Assembly (NCBI RefSeq): GCF_002022275.1
Contig: NZ_MSDF01000007.1
Location: 244,394 to 308,393 of the forward strand
Length of the DNA: 64,000 bases
Direction: 5' to 3'
From: Pseudomonas fluorescens
GTDB lineage: Bacteria > Pseudomonadota > Gammaproteobacteria > Pseudomonadales > Pseudomonadaceae
Shown here: piece by piece, positions 59,927 through 64,000 of the stretch
Layout of the letters: the number at the start of each line of letters is the position of its first letter
Position numbering within the stretch: the stretch's first letter is position 1
Program-made: the position numbers and the translations under genes
The notes under the pieces: generated by a model
The model's input: only the letters and a program-made list of their open reading frames with translations
The model's database searches: none
What the model was told of the DNA's origin: nothing

Positions 59927-61591
59927 GTGGAACGCGAATACATGGAATTCGACGTGGTCATCGTCGGCGCTGGCCCGGCGGGCCTGTCTGCCGCCTGCCG
60001 ACTGAAGCAGAAGGCCGCCGAAGCCGGTAAGGAAATCAGCGTCTGCGTGGTCGAGAAAGGCTCCGAAGTCGGCGCACACATCCTCTCCGGTGCCGTGTTT
60101 GAACCACGCGCCCTGAACGAACTGTTCCCGGACTGGAAAGAACTCGGCGCTCCGCTCAACACCCCGGTGGTGCGCGATGACATCTATGTACTGCGCAGCC
60201 CCGAAGCCTCCACCAAGGTGCCTGACTTCTTTGTGCCCAAGACCATGCACAACGAAGGCAACTACATTATCTCCCTCGGCAACCTGTGCCGCTGGCTGGC
60301 CCAGCAGGCCGAGAACCTCGGTGTGGAAGTCTACCCGGGCTTCGCCGCTCAGGAAGCGCTGTTCGACGAAAACGGCGTGGTGCGCGGGATCATCACCGGC
60401 GACCTCGGCGTCGACCGTGAAGGCAACCCGAAAGAAGGCGTGTACACCCCGGGCATGGAACTGCGTGGCAAGTACACGCTGTTCGCTGAAGGCTGCCGTG
60501 GCCACATCGGCAAGCAACTGATCCAGCGCTTCAACCTCGACAGCGACGCCGACGCCCAGCACTACGGCATCGGTCTGAAAGAAATCTGGGAAATCGACCC
60601 GGCCAAGCACCAGCCTGGCCTGGTGGTGCACACCGCCGGTTGGCCGCTGGACATCATGAGCGCCGAAAATACCGGCGGCTCGTTCCTCTATCATCTGGAA
60701 AACAACCAGGTGGTCGTCGGCCTGATTGTCGACCTGTCCTACAGCAACACGTTCCTGTCGCCGTTCGATGAATTCCAGCGCCTCAAGCATCACCCGGTGC
60801 TGGCCCAGTACCTGGAAGGCGGCAAGCGCATCAGCTACGGCGCGCGTGCCATTTGCAAAGGCGGCCTGAACTCGCTGCCGAAGATGGTCTTCAAGGGCGG
60901 CGCGCTGATCGGTTGCGACCTCGGCACCCTGAACTTCGCCAAGATCAAAGGCAGCCACACCGCCATGAAGTCCGGCATGCTCGCCGCCGACGCCGTCGCC
61001 GATCGCCTGTTTGCCGAATCCGAAGGCGGTGATGAACTGACCGCTTACGTCGACAGCTTCAAATCCAGCTGGCTTTACGAAGAACTGTTCGCCAGTCGCA
61101 ACTTCGGCCCGGCGATGCACAAATTCGGCCCGATCATTGGCGCTGGCTTCAACTGGTTTGACCAGAACATCCTCGGCGGCAAAATGCCGTTCACCTTGCA
61201 CGACACCAAGCCGGATTACGCCTGCTTGAAGCTCGCCAAGGACAGCAAGAAGATCAACTACCCCAAACCCGACGGCAAGCTGAGCTTCGACAAGCTGAGC
61301 TCGGTGTTCATCTCCGGTACCAACCACGAAGAAGAGCAGCCGTGCCACCTGAAGTTGAAAGACCCGAGCATCCCGATCGGCACCAACCTGCCGCTCTACG
61401 ATGAACCGGCGCAGCGCTACTGCCCGGCCGGCGTGTATGAAGTGATCACCAAGGAGGACGGCGAAAAGCGCTTCCAGATCAACGCCCAGAACTGCGTGCA
61501 CTGCAAGACCTGTGACATCAAGGACCCTTCGCAGAACATCACCTGGGTCACGCCGGAAGGCGCGGGTGGGCCGACTTACCCGAATATGTAA
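59927..61591 (+). CDS. electron transfer flavoprotein-ubiquinone oxidoreductase
   Basis: A 554-aa membrane-associated flavoprotein that passes electrons from reduced ETF to ubiquinone. It has the N-terminal FAD motif DVVIVGAGPAGLSAACRL (residues about 8-25), the second FAD segment GSHTAMKSGMLAADAV, and the C-terminal 4Fe-4S ferredoxin part with NCVHCKTCDIKDP plus a cysteine in YCPAGVYE. The start is GTG preceded by AGGAGATAGCCT; an ATG five codons later (59942) is possible. It is divergent from etfBA and ends in a strong terminator. Confidence 0.96.
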   Translation: MEREYMEFDVVIVGAGPAGLSAACRLKQKAAEAGKEISVCVVEKGSEVGAHILSGAVFEPRALNELFPDWKELGAPLNTPVVRDDIYVLRSPEASTKVPDFFVPKTMHNEGNYIISLGNLCRWLAQQAENLGVEVYPGFAAQEALFDENGVVRGIITGDLGVDREGNPKEGVYTPGMELRGKYTLFAEGCRGHIGKQLIQRFNLDSDADAQHYGIGLKEIWEIDPAKHQPGLVVHTAGWPLDIMSAENTGGSFLYHLENNQVVVGLIVDLSYSNTFLSPFDEFQRLKHHPVLAQYLEGGKRISYGARAICKGGLNSLPKMVFKGGALIGCDLGTLNFAKIKGSHTAMKSGMLAADAVADRLFAESEGGDELTAYVDSFKSSWLYEELFASRNFGPAMHKFGPIIGAGFNWFDQNILGGKMPFTLHDTKPDYACLKLAKDSKKINYPKPDGKLSFDKLSSVFISGTNHEEEQPCHLKLKDPSIPIGTNLPLYDEPAQRYCPAGVYEVITKEDGEKRFQINAQNCVHCKTCDIKDPSQNITWVTPEGAGGPTYPNM

Positions 61592-61605
61592 GCTCGCGGC
61601 ATGAA

Positions 61606-61637
61606 CAAAAAAGGCTCCCATGCAGGGAGCCTTTTTT
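61606..61637 (+). terminator. Rho-independent terminator of ETF-QO
   Basis: AAAAGGCTCCCATGCAGGGAGCC followed by TTTTTT; a symmetric A-run makes it usable in both directions. Confidence 0.9.
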
Positions 61638-61672
61638 ATGGGCGACACAACCCCAATGTGGGAATTGCTTTC

Positions 61673-61760
61673 TGTGGGAGCCGGGCTTGCCCGCGATGCA
61701 GGCGACTCGGTTTTCCAGTAACACCCAGGTGATGCCATCGCAGGCAAGCCAGCTCCCACA
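61673..61760. repeat. mixed-type REP doublet
   Basis: The left arm (GTGGGAGCCGGGCTTGCCCG) is of the CCGGGC type, the right arm (ATCGCAGGCAAGCCAGCTCC) of the majority type. Confidence 0.85.
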
Positions 61761-61775
61761 TTTGACCGAGTGCTC

Positions 61776-62669
61776 TCAGGCGGCGCGCTCTTCACCCGGG
61801 CTGCGCAAAAAGTAGCGCTTGTACTCCCGGCTGAACTGCGACGTGCTCTGATACCCCACGCTATGCGCCGCCTGCGCCACACCCATACCGTCCACCAGCA
61901 ATAACTGCTGGGCCTTGAGCAAGCGCAGCCGCTTCAAATACTGCACCGGCGACAACAAGGTGCAGCGCTTGAAATGCTCATGAAAGGTCGACGCGCTCAT
62001 GTGCGCATACCCGGCCAGGGTCTCGATATTCAGCGGCTCGCCATAATGCGCATGCAGGTGGTTCAGCGAGGTGGCGATTCGCGAGAATTGCCCCTGTTGC
62101 TCCACCAATGCGCGCAGCACATCGGCCTGCGGCCCGCGTAATGCCGTGAACAGTAATTCGCGCACCCGCGCCGGGCCCATGATCCGGCTTTCCAGCGGAT
62201 CGTGCAGGCACTGCAACAAGCGCTCGACGCAACCGCGCATCCCATCATCAAGCACCACCGAACACATCGACTCCAGCGTCTGCGCCGTCGGCGGCGGCCC
62301 GGCCTGAATGCCCATGGCCATCACCAACTCGCCCAACACCACGCGATCAATGCCCACCGTCACGCCATACAACGGCGCATCCGGCGCCATGGCAAAGGTC
62401 TCGCATTCGAACGGTACCGCCATCGCCTGAATCAGGTAGTGCCCGGCGCCATACTCCAGCGTACGCGGGCCGAGGTACGCGACTTTGCTGCCCTGGGCGA
62501 CAAACATCAGGCTCGGTTCATAGATCTGCGGGCCGCGCGCCACGTCGCAACTGGCGCGCAATACCTTCACGCCCGGCAAGTGGGTCGGGGAAAAACCGTC
62601 ACAGGGCGTCAGGCCTTCAATCAAGGAAACCAGCGTCGCATTGGCGTCGAGATGGCGGGTCAACAACAT
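61776..62669 (-). CDS. AraC-family transcriptional regulator
   Basis: A 297-aa regulator: an N-terminal AraC_N-type cupin domain (residues about 20-180) and a C-terminal double HTH (ETLAGYAHMSASTFHEHFKR and GVAQAAHSVGYQSTSQFSRE, residues about 210-285). It is divergent from a zinc alcohol dehydrogenase gene with 182 bp between starts; the same pair recurs in Pseudomonas, so it likely activates that gene in response to an aldehyde or alcohol. The ATG at 62669 was chosen to open on LLTRHLDANATL. Confidence 0.92.
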   Translation of the reverse strand: MLLTRHLDANATLVSLIEGLTPCDGFSPTHLPGVKVLRASCDVARGPQIYEPSLMFVAQGSKVAYLGPRTLEYGAGHYLIQAMAVPFECETFAMAPDAPLYGVTVGIDRVVLGELVMAMGIQAGPPPTAQTLESMCSVVLDDGMRGCVERLLQCLHDPLESRIMGPARVRELLFTALRGPQADVLRALVEQQGQFSRIATSLNHLHAHYGEPLNIETLAGYAHMSASTFHEHFKRCTLLSPVQYLKRLRLLKAQQLLLVDGMGVAQAAHSVGYQSTSQFSREYKRYFLRSPGEERAA

Positions 62670-62851
62670 GGAAAAAAACTTCGCGAAAAAGGGGATGGGA
62701 ACATCATCGCAGGTCTGGGTCCAACTGGATCCAAACACAGGGCACTCCCGGACGAATAGGCATGAGACTCGGAGCAATCGCCATGTTCGCCCCCGAGGTC
62801 GGCGCGGAAAATGCGCCGCCTCCCCTGTGATTGCTTTACGAGGTTTCCCCC

Positions 62852-63904
62852 ATGTACACCGCCATCGGTTATGCCGCCCAGTTGGCCACCACTCCCCTTG
62901 CCCCCATGTCGTTTGAACGCCGCAGCCCGCGCGCCGATGACGTGGCCATCGAGATTCTCTACTGCGGCGTCTGCCACTCCGATATCCACCAGGCACGCAA
63001 CGAATGGGGCATCGCCGTGTACCCACTGATGCCGGGCCACGAGATCGTCGGCAAAGTCACCGCCGTCGGCGCCAACGTCACCGCGCACACCATCGGCGAC
63101 CTGGTCGGCGTGGGCTGTATGGTCGATTCGTGCCGTCATTGCGACGCCTGTCACGCAGACCTCGAGCAATACTGCCTCGAAGGCCCGACCATGACCTACG
63201 CCACCCCGGACCGGGTGGACGGCAGCAACACCATGGGTGGCTACTCCGACAGCATCGTGGTCAGCGAACACTTTGTAGTGAAGATCCCGGCCAAACTCGA
63301 CCTGGCCAGTGCCGCGCCGATCCTGTGTGCCGGCGTCACCATGTACTCGCCGATCAAGCACTACGGGATCAAGGCTGGCGACAAAGTCGGCGTATTGGGC
63401 ATGGGCGGCCTGGGCCATATGGGCATCAAGCTCGCCAAGGCGATTGGCGCTGAAGTGACCCTGTTCACCCGCTCGGCGAGCAAGGCCGAAGAAGGCCGTC
63501 GCCAGGGTGCCGATCACGTGATCGTGTCCACCGACGCTGAGCAGATGAAAGCCGCCGCCGGGCACTTCGACTTCTTGCTCGACACCATTCCGGTGCAGCA
63601 CGACCTGAACCCCTACCTCGACGTGCTGCGCTTTGACGGTGTGCACATTCTGGTCGGCCTGATCGAGCCGGTTGACCCGCCGGTGAACGCCGCCAAGCTG
63701 ATCATGGGCCGCAAGGTGCTGGCCGGTTCGTTGATCGGCGGTATTGCCGAAACCCAGGAAGTTCTGGATTTCTGCGCCGAGCACGGCATCAGCTGCGACA
63801 TCGAAATGCTCGATATCCGCAACATCAACGAAGCCTACAGCCGCATGATCGCCGGTGATGTGAAATACCGCTTTGTCATCGACATGGCGACCCTGAAGGC
63901 CTGA
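62852..63904 (+). CDS. zinc-dependent NAD(P) alcohol dehydrogenase (YahK/CAD-like)
   Basis: A 350-aa medium-chain dehydrogenase. Catalytic zinc ligands lie in CGVCHSDIH near residue 37 and GHEIVGKV near residue 60; the structural zinc site is CRHCDACHADLEQYC near residue 94-108; the cofactor motif is VGVLGMGGLGHMGIKLAKA near residue 175. This set matches broad aldehyde reductases of the YahK/cinnamyl alcohol dehydrogenase group. The ATG at 62852 follows CGAGGTTTCCCCC. Confidence 0.94.
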   Translation: MYTAIGYAAQLATTPLAPMSFERRSPRADDVAIEILYCGVCHSDIHQARNEWGIAVYPLMPGHEIVGKVTAVGANVTAHTIGDLVGVGCMVDSCRHCDACHADLEQYCLEGPTMTYATPDRVDGSNTMGGYSDSIVVSEHFVVKIPAKLDLASAAPILCAGVTMYSPIKHYGIKAGDKVGVLGMGGLGHMGIKLAKAIGAEVTLFTRSASKAEEGRRQGADHVIVSTDAEQMKAAAGHFDFLLDTIPVQHDLNPYLDVLRFDGVHILVGLIEPVDPPVNAAKLIMGRKVLAGSLIGGIAETQEVLDFCAEHGISCDIEMLDIRNINEAYSRMIAGDVKYRFVIDMATLKA

Positions 63905-63910
63905 AGAAGA

Positions 63911-64000
63911 TCGTTCCCACGCTCCGCGTGGGAATGCATCCCGTGACGCTCCGCGTCACCCTTACGCAGGCCAACCGCTGGACGCAGAGCGTCCGGGGCG
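63911..64000. repeat. triple-hairpin intergenic repeat (CGTTCCCACGCTCCGCGTGGG type)
   Basis: Three consecutive palindromes are visible: GTTCCCACGCTCCGCGTGGGA, GTGACGCTCCGCGTCAC and GGACGCAGAGCGTCC. This is a second Pseudomonas intergenic repeat family, unrelated in sequence to the REP units above. It runs to the edge of the window and may continue. Confidence 0.8.

Noticed and set aside
2743..61760. Repeated hairpins considered as a CRISPR array
   Set aside because: The units are dispersed inverted doublets in separate intergenic gaps, not regularly spaced direct repeats with unique spacers, and no cas gene is present.
59777..61882. Minus-strand open frame of about 700 codons opposite ETF-QO
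   Set aside because: Antisense shadow; the plus strand carries all FAD and Fe-S motifs of ETF-QO.

Overview
The window is a gene-dense, GC-rich chromosomal segment that reads as a fluorescent Pseudomonas (P. fluorescens group). The basis is the set of genes with strongly Pseudomonas-like proteins (acnD/prpF-type methylcitrate operon, ThrH, APS-reductase-type CysH, RraB, etfBA with ETF-QO), the order cysH-thrH-pabB-amidoligase cluster that I recall from P. aeruginosa, and about ten REP doublets of the GTGGGAGCTGGC / GTGGGAGCGGGC type between genes. No rRNA, CRISPR array or intact insertion sequence was seen. One tRNA (Ser, anticodon GGA) is present.

Layout. 1-5.6 kb: propionate (2-methylcitrate cycle) operon on the minus strand with a GntR/FCD regulator and TGTCGACA-type operators. 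5.9-9.2 kb: secreted retropepsin-like protease, 7TM inactive transglutaminase and ATP-grasp ligase. 9.1-12.3 kb: pabB, an antitoxin remnant, thrH, cysH. 12.7-15.1 kb: nucleobase/hydantoin transporter and racemase behind a near-consensus sigma-54 promoter. 15.2-22.1 kb: three LysR regulators interleaved with short-chain dehydrogenases, a HAD phosphatase and a DUF2784 protein. 22.1-32.6 kb: a divergent catabolic locus. Leftwards run GntR regulator, creatininase-family amidohydrolase, ketopantoate-reductase-like enzyme and SDR; rightwards run a complete peptide ABC importer and an isoaspartyl peptidase. 32.7-36.1 kb: housekeeping and hypothetical genes, ending in an EamA transporter with a histidine-rich tail.

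36.1-38.9 kb: an AT-richer integration hotspot downstream of tRNA-Ser(GGA), holding integrase debris, an unrecognised 203-aa protein, a degenerate duplicate of the tRNA 3' end plus its terminator, and a 270-aa protein with an HEPN-like R-x4-H motif. 39.2-46.2 kb: enoyl-CoA hydratase, lysophospholipid acyltransferase, CorA, a glutamine amidotransferase and a FadB-like/thiolase pair. 46.6-51 kb: a 31-aa membrane peptide, a cytochrome c, and the operon circularly permuted ATP-grasp / alpha-E / transglutaminase. 51-55.4 kb: a candidate sRNA, rraB, small envelope or hypothetical genes and a MocR regulator. 55.6-61.6 kb: OmpA-type lipoproteins, a periplasmic binding protein, etfBA and ETF-ubiquinone oxidoreductase. 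61.8-64 kb: AraC regulator and divergent zinc alcohol dehydrogenase.

Main leads. (1) The divergent ABC importer / isoaspartyl peptidase / creatininase locus looks like an uncharacterised pathway for an amide- or lactam-containing compound. (2) The tRNA-Ser hotspot carries a probable HEPN-type defence protein between degenerate att sites. (3) Two separate protease or transglutaminase plus ATP-grasp peptide-ligase modules lie in one window. (4) An orphan plus-strand terminator upstream of the ATP-grasp operon suggests an unannotated sRNA.
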